A DNA stretch of 9,062 nt, taken from positions 1 to 9,062 of the forward strand of contig VSNM01000130.1 of NCBI GenBank assembly GCA_009774245.1. The letters run 5' to 3'. The notes beneath the pieces were generated by a model. The model made no database searches, was not told where the DNA came from, and saw only the letters and a list, made by a program, of their open reading frames with translations. Numbering within the stretch: the stretch's first letter is position 1; each line of letters opens with the position of its first letter. Positions 1 to 5,306 of this stretch are shown here, piece by piece. The translations under genes and the position numbers were made by a program. This DNA comes from Lachnospiraceae bacterium (GTDB lineage Bacteria > Bacillota > Clostridia > Lachnospirales > Lachnospiraceae).

Positions 1-81
1 ATCACCATGACGCTGAACTATTACGCACACGCAACTTTCGCTTCCGCAAAGGCTGAAATGGAAAGGCTGATTGCAGCATAG
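1..81 (+). CDS. Tyrosine recombinase/integrase, C-terminal fragment (cut by window edge)
   Basis: Frame 1 is open from the first base to a TAG at 79-81 and gives 26 residues beginning ITMTLNYYAHATF. This resembles the end of Tn916/phage-type tyrosine recombinases, where the nucleophilic tyrosine lies in a T-L-x-x-Y-x-H context; here that is the second Tyr of NYYAH (codon 22-24). The helix after it (AKAEMERLIAA) also fits the family's C-terminal tail. The enzyme would cut and rejoin DNA at attachment sites to integrate or excise a mobile element. Only the last part is visible, so the rest of the catalytic pocket (Arg, Lys, His, Arg) cannot be checked. Its position suggests that the element extends leftwards and ends just to the right of this gene. 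Confidence 0.8.
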   Translation: MTMTLNYYAHATFASAKAEMERLIAA

Positions 82-92
82 CCGCAGAACAA

Positions 93-112
93 TTTACTAC
101 TTCTTTTACTAC
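93..112. repeat. Tandem TTTACTAC direct repeats after the integrase
   Basis: TTTACTAC occurs at 93-100 and again at 105-112, a 12-base period starting 11 bases after the integrase stop. Short direct repeats just outside an integrase gene are typical of arm-type integrase binding sites. That role is inferred from position only. Confidence 0.4.
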
Positions 113-146
113 CACCCAGAGGGAAAACCTAAGAGGTTATGAGGGT

Positions 147-223
147 ATATAAGAACTTCTCCCCATATCTAAAATGCCGGGAAAGCCCGAAAATACGGGC
201 TATACCGACATATAAGAACTTCT
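147..223. repeat. 14-bp direct repeat flanking a small stem-loop
   Basis: ATATAAGAACTTCT occurs at 147-160 and identically at 210-223, 63 bases apart. Each copy contains the small dyad AGAA-C-TTCT. Between them lies a stem-loop (AGCCCG 184-189, loop AAAATA, CGGGCT 196-201) that lacks a following T-tract, so it is not an obvious terminator. The position between an integrase gene and the first chromosomal-looking gene suggests integrase or excisionase binding sites, or an element end. No att core can be defined because the other end of the element is not in the window. Confidence 0.5.
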
Positions 224-268
224 AAAGAGATAATCTAAATTCACCATAAATTTTATATGAAAAGTTAG

Positions 269-297
269 TTGACTTCACTTCGCCGGATTGGTAAAAT
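269..297 (+). promoter_or_regulatory. Sigma-A-type promoter of the TSCPD gene
   Basis: TTGACT (269-274) and TAAAAT (292-297) are separated by exactly 17 bases, a near-consensus vegetative promoter. Transcription would start near 304, giving a leader of about 40 bases. That leader carries purine-rich AAGGTAAGG (324-332) upstream of the ATG at 343. Confidence 0.7.
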
Positions 298-342
298 AAT
301 AACAATCGAATACATACAAAAGAAAGGTAAGGTGTATTTATT

Positions 343-594
343 ATGCAATACAAGACAAGTGGAACCTGCTCCCAGCTGATCGATTTCGAGGTTGAGGGCG
401 ATATTATTAAATCAGTAGCTTTTACAGGCGGATGCAACGGCAACCTGAAGGGTATCTCCACTCTGGTTTCCGGAATGAAGGTGGATGATGCCATCGCAAA
501 GCTCAAGGGCATCAAATGCGGATTCAAAAACACCTCCTGCCCCGATCAGCTGGCGCGCGCACTGGAGCAGTACAAGGCTGGCGCTTTAAATTGA
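343..594 (+). CDS. Small four-cysteine TSCPD-domain protein (TIGR03905-like)
   Basis: This 83-residue protein consists almost entirely of one TSCPD domain, with the signature TSCPD at residues 64-68. It has four cysteines (C9, C31, C59, C66), matching the stand-alone four-cysteine family known as TIGR03905. The motif VAFTGGCNGNLKGIS (25-39) is also typical. Related domains form the C-terminus of B12-dependent ribonucleotide reductases, where the cysteines are thought to bind metal or take part in redox chemistry. The function of the stand-alone form is not established, so metal binding here is inference. The start is supported by an upstream AAGGTAAGG and a near-consensus promoter. The protein has no signal peptide or membrane segment and should be cytosolic. 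The next gene, murG, has its own putative promoter, so the two need not be one operon. Confidence 0.85.
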   Translation: MQYKTSGTCSQLIDFEVEGDIIKSVAFTGGCNGNLKGISTLVSGMKVDDAIAKLKGIKCGFKNTSCPDQLARALEQYKAGALN

Positions 595-618
595 AAAATA
601 TGGTAATGCTATCATTCA

Positions 619-647
619 TTGGAAAAGAAATTTTTTCTGAATATACT
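619..647 (+). promoter_or_regulatory. Putative murG promoter
   Basis: TTGGAA (619-624) and TATACT (642-647) are spaced by 17 bases in the AT-rich gap before murG. The -10 box matches the consensus at 5 of 6 positions and the -35 at 4 of 6. A GGAGG ribosome binding site (671-675) lies nine bases before the ATG at 685. Confidence 0.5.
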
Positions 648-684
648 ATCATATAGAATGAAAAGAAATCGGAGGCTTTAAGAT

Positions 685-1758
685 ATGAAACGTATCGTCT
701 TTACTGGTGGCGGTTCTGCCGGCCATGTGACTCCAAATATCGCTCTTTTTCCCAAACTGAAAAGTATGGGCTATGACATCCACTACATCGGCTCCTACGA
801 AGGCATCGAAAAAAAACTAATAGAAGATTATCGAATCCCCTATTACGGCATCTCTACAGGAAAGCTCAGAAGATACTTTGATATCAAAAATTTCAGCGAT
901 CCCTTCCGGGTGCTCAAGGGATTTGCCGAAGCCAGAAAAATATTAAAAACTCTCAAACCTGATATTGTTTTCAGCAAGGGCGGATTTGTGAGCGTTCCCG
1001 TCGTCCGCGCTGCTGCCATGCTCAAAATCCCCTGTATCATCCACGAATCCGACATGACTCCCGGACTCGCCAACAGCCTGTGCATTCCCGTCGCCCAGAA
1101 GGTCTGCTGCAATTTTCCGGAAACCCTACAGAGCCTTCCCGCCGACAAGGCGATTCTCACAGGTTCCCCGATACGGAATGAACTCACAAAGGGAAGCAAG
1201 GAAAAAGGGCTGGCAATGTGCGGCTTCAACACTGCCAAACCTGTGATCATGGTCATTGGCGGCAGTCTGGGCGCCGCCGAAGTCAACAAATTAGTCCGCG
1301 AGGCGCTGCCAAAGCTGCTCGAGGATTTTCAGATCGTGCACATCTGCGGCAAGGACAAGATCGATAATCTGCTCCTCAACACAGAGGGCTACAAACAGTT
1401 TGAGTTTGTAAAGGAGGACCTAAAAGATCTGTTTGCCATGGCGGATATCGTCATCTCGCGCGCCGGCGCTAACGCCATCTGCGAATTGCTGACGTTGCGA
1501 AAACCGAATCTCCTGATACCGCTCCCCGCCCATGCAAGCCGCGGAGACCAGATCTTAAATGCTAAAAGCTTCGAATCGCAAGGCTTTTCCATGGTTGCCG
1601 ACGAAGATTACCTCACAGCCGTCACACTGACAGAAAAAGTTCACGAGCTGTACTTCACCAGACAGTCTTACATCGACGCCATGCAGAACAGCAAGATCAA
1701 AGATTCCACCGATACCATCATCGCACTGATCGAGGAGAGCGTCAGGCAGAAAAAGTGA
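685..1758 (+). CDS. murG: MurG-family UDP-GlcNAc:lipid I N-acetylglucosaminyltransferase (MurG2-type)
   Basis: The 357-residue GT28 enzyme has the length usual for MurG. MurG adds GlcNAc from UDP-GlcNAc to undecaprenyl-PP-MurNAc-pentapeptide (lipid I) to make lipid II at the inner membrane face. Visible signatures are the N-terminal glycine-rich loop TGGGSAGHVTPN (7-18), SKGGFVSVP (97-105), HESDMTPGLAN (120-130), the second loop GGSLGA (192-197), SRAGANAICEL with Glu267 (258-268) in the donor-binding region, and RGDQILNA (286-293). The HESDMTPG form differs from the HEQN form of B. subtilis MurG and resembles the second MurG (MurG2) of the Bacillus cereus group. The gene stands alone rather than in a division/cell-wall (dcw) cluster, so it may be a paralogue or the sole MurG. 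It is preceded by GGAGG and a putative promoter, and followed by a terminator. Confidence 0.93.
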   Translation: MKRIVFTGGGSAGHVTPNIALFPKLKSMGYDIHYIGSYEGIEKKLIEDYRIPYYGISTGKLRRYFDIKNFSDPFRVLKGFAEARKILKTLKPDIVFSKGGFVSVPVVRAAAMLKIPCIIHESDMTPGLANSLCIPVAQKVCCNFPETLQSLPADKAILTGSPIRNELTKGSKEKGLAMCGFNTAKPVIMVIGGSLGAAEVNKLVREALPKLLEDFQIVHICGKDKIDNLLLNTEGYKQFEFVKEDLKDLFAMADIVISRAGANAICELLTLRKPNLLIPLPAHASRGDQILNAKSFESQGFSMVADEDYLTAVTLTEKVHELYFTRQSYIDAMQNSKIKDSTDTIIALIEESVRQKK

Positions 1759-1795
1759 GACGGCAGATTGAATATAAATTTTATATTGCAGCCAT

Positions 1796-1834
1796 AAAAC
1801 AGGGAATTGCGCATACATGCAGTTCCTTTTGTTT
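1796..1834 (+). terminator. Rho-independent terminator after murG
   Basis: The stem GGAATTGC (1803-1810) pairs with GCAGTTCC (1819-1826) with one G-T pair and an 8-base loop. It is preceded by AAAACA and followed by TTTTGTTT. It lies 38-76 bases past the murG stop. Confidence 0.7.
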
Positions 1835-1871
1835 CGCGGAAATTTAGAACCAATTATCATTTATGACGGAA

Positions 1872-1898
1872 TTACAATATTTTCCATAATAATTGTAA
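1872..1898. promoter_or_regulatory. Inverted repeat upstream of the lipase gene, overlapping a PerR/Fur-like box
   Basis: TTACAAT (1872-1878) and ATTGTAA (1892-1898) form a 7+7 dyad with a 13-base spacer. Bases 1884-1898 also read as a 7-1-7 box that matches the B. subtilis PerR consensus at about 11 of 14 defined positions. The region is AT-rich, so chance is a real possibility. A possible extended -10 (TG-T-TATATA, 1921-1929) lies just downstream, which would place this dyad in the upstream promoter region. Confidence 0.3.
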
Positions 1899-1920
1899 AA
1901 CAAGCATTTTTGTGATAGTC

Positions 1921-1929
1921 TGTTATATA
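1921..1929 (+). promoter_or_regulatory. Possible extended -10 element for the lipase gene
   Basis: TG-T-TATATA fits an extended -10 promoter, but no good -35 box lies 16-18 bases upstream. The implied leader of roughly 65-70 bases ends in AAAGGAGG (1988-1995), eight bases before the ATG at 2004. Confidence 0.3.
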
Positions 1930-2003
1930 TTAAAAGAAAATGCGACAAAATTTGCAACGGGACGCATTGCGGGGCAATTCATTTCAAAAAGGAGGCTATT
2001 GCA

Positions 2004-3458
2004 ATGAGGAAAAAAATCGGGACATTAATGGCAGTTATATTAGTTATTTGTACGGCTTTGGAGGGATGTAGTACATTAAGCGACAGTTTAGCAGATATCG
2101 CAGCGATGGCCGACGATACCGGCGCCGCAGCTATAGCGTCGGAAAATAATACCGAACCAGAAAATGCAGCAGAAAATGACAGATATACCGGAAATGGTTC
2201 CGCATGGTGTTCTACGCTATTTGAAAATCCGTCAACACAATACGATAACCAGTTGGCATTAGTGGCGGCGGAAATGAGCGAGAAGGCGGAGGATACAACC
2301 GGAGAAGGTATCAAGAAACTATACTCTTCTTACAGTATTTATGCCTGCGAATTATACCGTTACACAAATGGACCGAAGTTTCTTAATTTGGAATTATCTT
2401 TTGGCGGTGGTGCTTTTGCAATAGGACAAGATACATTAAATATTGATGGTACTGATACTACAATACTAATCATTACTGCCCGGGGTACGACAACCTGGGG
2501 AGAGACATTTGGGGATCTGTGTAAGGGATGGTATCTAGATCCGGAAAAAGTGCATAGTTTTCTGGGAAGAAATGTTTGGGATAATGTATATGACTTTGAG
2601 GAACTAATATGGGAGGGAATAAACGATTACATTAACAAGTATCCAGCCATTAAGGCAAAGGAAAATCTGAAAATACTGGTCACAGGACACAGTCTTGGCG
2701 GTGCGGCAGCCAATATGGTTGGAGCAAGGTTGACCAATGGGATTGGAAGCAGCGAATGGTGGGGTGATAAGATTACCAAAGACGATATATATGTTTATAC
2801 GTTTGGCGCTATAAAAGTGCTGACAACAAATACAAATGTTTCGGATGGGTATGAAAATATACATAATATCTATAATTATTATGACTCTTACGGACCAAAT
2901 GGAAATCAAAAAAATACAAATGCAAGTTCTTTGTATGCAAAATTTGGACATACCGAATTATATGATCTGGAATATGATGAAAGCGGACCAAATGTATGGG
3001 ACTCATGTAACAGCCATCTGATGGGAAATTATAAAGCAGCTCTTGAAAATGAAAAAACAAATCCGGCGTTTATTCGTTTAGCATGCGCAGACGATACATC
3101 TATGGTAGATTCGCCCATAGATAATGAAATAGAAAGTGAAATAATGAATGATGTGGAAAGCGTTCCCGTTTCTTCCGATTATGCCGATTTTACCATAGAA
3201 GGGAAATGGAAAAGCGTCGGCGATTACGGCTTTGGACAGGCGCAGCCGGGAGCGATCGTTGCATTTGACGAAATCCATTGCAATTTTTACAGCCCCAGCG
3301 ACACTTATGCACTGTATCAGGAAGATGGAAAATGGCGATTGGATTGTACAGATTTTCTTTTCGCTAATACGGTGAGCTTTACCGTAGAAATTATTGATAA
3401 CAATAATATTGATATTTATTATGGTACGAATGTTACAGAATTAAGACGTGTTGATTGA
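2004..3458 (+). CDS. Secreted class 3 lipase-like lipoprotein with extra C-terminal domain
   Basis: This 484-residue protein begins with a lipoprotein signal: MRKK, a hydrophobic stretch to about residue 19, then LEGC with the lipid-bearing Cys22. The Glu two residues before the Cys is unusual for a lipobox. A low-complexity Ala/Glu/Asn linker (about 28-60) follows. An alpha/beta-hydrolase domain spans roughly 80-360, with the nucleophile elbow GHSLGG (228-233, Ser230), YTFGAI (265-270), a candidate acid Asp294, and SHLMGNY with likely catalytic His338. This pattern fits class 3 (Lipase_3) lipases or esterases that hydrolyse acyl esters outside the membrane. Residues 395-484 form a separate beta-rich domain (starting FTIEGKWKSVGDYGFGQ), with its own cysteines, of unknown function. 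The start is fixed by AAAGGAGG. The gene is visibly richer in A/T than murG or the glycosyltransferase, which hints at separate ancestry. The substrate is unknown. Confidence 0.82.
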   Translation: MRKKIGTLMAVILVICTALEGCSTLSDSLADIAAMADDTGAAAIASENNTEPENAAENDRYTGNGSAWCSTLFENPSTQYDNQLALVAAEMSEKAEDTTGEGIKKLYSSYSIYACELYRYTNGPKFLNLELSFGGGAFAIGQDTLNIDGTDTTILIITARGTTTWGETFGDLCKGWYLDPEKVHSFLGRNVWDNVYDFEELIWEGINDYINKYPAIKAKENLKILVTGHSLGGAAANMVGARLTNGIGSSEWWGDKITKDDIYVYTFGAIKVLTTNTNVSDGYENIHNIYNYYDSYGPNGNQKNTNASSLYAKFGHTELYDLEYDESGPNVWDSCNSHLMGNYKAALENEKTNPAFIRLACADDTSMVDSPIDNEIESEIMNDVESVPVSSDYADFTIEGKWKSVGDYGFGQAQPGAIVAFDEIHCNFYSPSDTYALYQEDGKWRLDCTDFLFANTVSFTVEIIDNNNIDIYYGTNVTELRRVD

Positions 3459-3513
3459 TTCCCACTACTTTGGCGTGGGTGTGAAGTGTGACATTGACTG
3501 TCATATTGCACGC

Positions 3514-3558
3514 AAAAAAGAGAAACAACTGATCATTCAGATTTGTTTCTCTTTTTTT
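3514..3558. terminator. Strong bidirectional terminator after the lipase gene
   Basis: AAAAAAGAGAAACAA (3514-3528) pairs perfectly with the arm at 3543-3558, which reads TTGTTTCTC followed by seven T. The stem continues inward through CTGA/TCAG (3529-3532/3537-3540) after a two-base bulge, leaving a TCAT tetraloop. A-tract and T-tract ends make it able to act on both strands. Confidence 0.88.
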
Positions 3559-3626
3559 GTGTACAGCCATATACAGAAAAACCATACCACTGAAGCGTAC
3601 GCCCTGACTGAAATTTAGATAAATCC

Positions 3627-3655
3627 TTGACATTTCTTCTAACCCAAAGTATGAT
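3627..3655 (+). promoter_or_regulatory. Consensus promoter of the AbrB-glycosyltransferase operon
   Basis: TTGACA (3627-3632, perfect -35) and TATGAT (3650-3655, 5 of 6) are separated by 17 bases. The predicted start near 3662 falls inside the inverted repeat 3646-3676. The leader is about 38 bases and includes the ribosome binding site AAGGAG (3685-3690). Confidence 0.8.
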
Positions 3656-3676
3656 TGGTATAACAAATCATACTTT
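3646..3676. promoter_or_regulatory. Perfect 11-bp inverted repeat over the -10 box (candidate operator)
   Basis: AAAGTATGATT (3646-3656) and AATCATACTTT (3666-3676) are exact reverse complements with a 9-base spacer. The left arm contains the whole -10 hexamer and the spacer and right arm cover the predicted start site, so a protein bound here would block transcription initiation. It lacks a following T-tract, so it is not a terminator. The obvious candidate ligand is the AbrB-type protein encoded directly downstream (autoregulation); that assignment is inference. Confidence 0.72.
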
Positions 3677-3699
3677 ATACAAACAAGGAGAACGTACCA

Positions 3700-3933
3700 A
3701 TGAACAAAATACCTGACGGGAAAAATGCATGGACAGTCAAAATCGGGGAAAAGGGACAATTTGTCATCCCAAAGGAAGCCAGAGACATGCTGGGGATTCA
3801 CCCCGGTGATACCATCCTGGTGTTGGGCGATGCCGAGCGCGGCATCGCAATCCCACCAAAAGCAATGATGAACAAATATATATCCATGATATTTGGAGAG
3901 TTATCGATGGAGCATCAGGAGGATGAGCAATGA
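3700..3933 (+). CDS. AbrB/SpoVT-type (MazE-like) DNA-binding transcriptional regulator
   Basis: This 77-residue protein carries a single SpoVT/AbrB swapped-hairpin DNA-binding domain at about residues 11-52 (WTVKIGEKGQFVIPKEARDM, then LGIHPGDTILVLGD). The pattern K/E-G-Q-x-x-I-P-K-E-x-R and G-x-x-P-G-D is characteristic. Such proteins bind DNA as dimers or tetramers and often control their own operon. The C-terminal tail (54-77) is short, with acidic residues at the end. The start at 3700 is supported by AAGGAG nine bases upstream. Its stop overlaps the start of the glycosyltransferase gene as ATGA (3930-3933), so the two are translationally coupled. A perfect inverted repeat over the operon's -10 box is the likely target. 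Antitoxins of the MazE type share this fold, but the partner here is not a toxin. Confidence 0.88.
   Translation: MNKIPDGKNAWTVKIGEKGQFVIPKEARDMLGIHPGDTILVLGDAERGIAIPPKAMMNKYISMIFGELSMEHQEDEQ
3917..3922 (+). promoter_or_regulatory. AGGAGG ribosome binding site inside the regulator gene
   Basis: AGGAGG lies within the last codons of the AbrB-type gene, seven bases before the ATG at 3930. It fixes the glycosyltransferase start within the ATGA overlap. Confidence 0.8.
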
Positions 3934-5108
3934 GTAAAATCGTATTTTTCTGCATTCCGGCACACGGACACACCAACCCTACGCTGAGCGTCGTTCACGA
4001 ACTCATTCAGCGCGGACACGCGGTATGGTACTATTCCTACACACCATTCCGCGAAAAAATAGAACGCCTCGGAGCAACCTTCATAGCATGTGATGACTAT
4101 GATACCGAGCAGAAGCTGACTCCGAAGGACGCAGCAAGAATCGGCAAGGACCTGGCATTGTCAACGCGTGTGCTCGTGGACACGACTCTGGCGCTGGACG
4201 ATATGGTATGTCAGACAATGCAGGAACTAAAACCGGACTGCATTGTCGCGGATTCCATGGCCGTCTGGGGAAAAGCCATCGCCCTGAAATTGGGAATCCC
4301 TTTTGTCTCCTCGACCACCACCTTTGCCTTTAACCAACACTCCGCAAAGATTATGCGCCAAAGCATTCCGCAGATGCTTGGCATGATTTTATCAATGCCC
4401 CGGATCAATCAGAATCTCAAAAGACTGCAGGACAAGGGCTATCCGGTCAGGAATATCCTGGACATTCTGCAAAATGACAACCAGACCAACACGATCGTAT
4501 ATACTTCCCCCGCGTTCCAGCCGTGTGCGGAAACATTTTCCGACCGGTACAATTTTGTCGGTCCCTCCGTCAGACCTGTCACGGAGGAGATTGTCAAGAC
4601 AAGGGAAAAGCTGATCTACATTTCCATGGGAACTGTCGTAAATAACTCTCTGCGGTTTTACCGAAAATGCATTCTGGCCTTTGCCGATATAGAATATCAG
4701 GTCATCCTGTCCGTTGGAAATTCCATCGCTGTCAAGGACCTGGGCGCTATCCCCGACAATATCACCGTAAAAAATTTTGTGGACCAGATCGCAGTGCTGC
4801 ACAAGGCCGATGTGTTCCTGTCCCATTGCGGTATGAACAGCGTCAACGAGAGCCTGTACTATCAGGTTCCACTCGTGATGTATCCGCAGACGACGGAACA
4901 GGCCGGCGTCGCCGCGAGAGTAGCACAGTTAGGCGCCGGAATCTATCTGAAAAAGAGCACGCCTCACTCCATACGCACGGCAGTCGAGCAGGTATTACAT
5001 ACACCCTCCTACCGCGAAAATGCCATCGCCATATCCGAGGGCTTTCAACAATGCAGCGGCGCAAAAGGCGCCGCAGAACAGATCATTGCACAATGTAAGG
5101 AACAGTAA
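3930..5108 (+). CDS. MGT-type GT1 family UDP-glycosyltransferase
   Basis: This 392-residue protein has the GT-B fold of family GT1 and looks like the MGT group (macrolide glycosyltransferases, B. subtilis YjiC relatives). These move a sugar from a nucleotide donor to a small hydrophobic acceptor. Visible features are the N-terminal AHGHTNP (11-17) with the histidine pair that includes the expected general base, VADS with Asp108 (106-109), the start of the C-terminal domain at LIYISMGTV (228-236), and the donor-binding block SHCGMNSVNESL (298-309) with YPQTTEQ (318-324). The family's usual HGGMNS reads HCGMNS here. Length is typical. No signal peptide or membrane segment is seen, so it should be cytosolic. 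Acceptor unknown: antibiotic inactivation, glycolipid synthesis and modification of a self-made metabolite are all possible. It is the second gene of the operator-controlled operon, and no terminator is visible between it and the tRNA. Confidence 0.87.
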   Translation: MSKIVFFCIPAHGHTNPTLSVVHELIQRGHAVWYYSYTPFREKIERLGATFIACDDYDTEQKLTPKDAARIGKDLALSTRVLVDTTLALDDMVCQTMQELKPDCIVADSMAVWGKAIALKLGIPFVSSTTTFAFNQHSAKIMRQSIPQMLGMILSMPRINQNLKRLQDKGYPVRNILDILQNDNQTNTIVYTSPAFQPCAETFSDRYNFVGPSVRPVTEEIVKTREKLIYISMGTVVNNSLRFYRKCILAFADIEYQVILSVGNSIAVKDLGAIPDNITVKNFVDQIAVLHKADVFLSHCGMNSVNESLYYQVPLVMYPQTTEQAGVAARVAQLGAGIYLKKSTPHSIRTAVEQVLHTPSYRENAIAISEGFQQCSGAKGAAEQIIAQCKEQ

Positions 5109-5147
5109 CCCCTTGAAATAAATTTATACAAATCTGCAATTAGGGTA

Positions 5148-5176
5148 TTTTCAAATCTGATATTTTGGTTTATGAT
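5148..5176 (+). promoter_or_regulatory. Putative tRNA-Ser promoter
   Basis: TTTTCA (5148-5153) and TATGAT (5171-5176) are 17 bases apart. The -10 box ends eight bases before the mature tRNA 5' end, so the 5' leader would be very short. The -35 box is weak (4 of 6). Confidence 0.45.
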
Positions 5177-5184
5177 AGGAGTAT

Positions 5185-5274
5185 GGAGACGTACCGAAGT
5201 GGCCATAACGGGACTGACTCGAAATCAGTTTATCGGTATTTACTGATACGAGGGTTCGAATCCCTCCGTCTCCG
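5185..5274 (+). tRNA. tRNA-Ser, anticodon CGA (reads UCG)
   Basis: The sequence folds into a complete class II tRNA of 90 bases including the discriminator G5274. The acceptor stem is GGAGACG (5185-5191) with CGTCTCC (5267-5273). The D arm is at 5194-5211. The anticodon stem is ACTGA (5213-5217) with TCAGT (5225-5229), around loop CTCGAAA with CGA at 5220-5222. A long variable arm pairs TATCGG (5231-5236) with CTGATA (5243-5248), as expected for serine. The T arm is GAGGG-TTCGAAT-CCCTC (5250-5266). CCA is not encoded. The next gene starts 32 bases downstream. Confidence 0.97.
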
Positions 5275-5306
5275 TTAAAACGTGTTTCAAGGAAGGACAT
5301 CATACT

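Noticed and set aside
843..1289. Minus-strand open frame inside murG
   Set aside because: It lies opposite a well-conserved enzyme, has no ribosome binding site I can see and no family resemblance. The same applies to minus-strand frames inside the glycosyltransferase and GHL10 genes and plus-strand frames inside pgi.
1771..1787. AT-only palindrome AATATAAA-T-TTTATATT after murG
   Set aside because: It consists only of A and T and lies just upstream of a better GC-containing terminator hairpin. It is easily a chance dyad.
3461..3503. Small dyads CCCAC/GTGGG and TGACA/TGTCA after the lipase stop
   Set aside because: Five-base arms only, and no T-tract follows either one. The strong terminator at 3514-3558 explains transcript ending.
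3433..3801. Minus-strand open frame of 122 codons across the lipase terminator and AbrB promoter
   Set aside because: It runs through a strong terminator hairpin, a consensus promoter and a perfect dyad, and resembles no protein I know.
3700..5108. AbrB-type gene as a MazE-like antitoxin of a toxin-antitoxin pair
   Set aside because: The coupled downstream gene is a full-length GT1 glycosyltransferase with intact motifs, not a MazF, VapC or other toxin.
5129..5159. CAAATCTG direct repeat before the tRNA (5129-5136 and 5152-5159)
   Set aside because: Only eight bases in AT-rich sequence with no associated integrase or element end. I found no evidence that this tRNA is an integration site.
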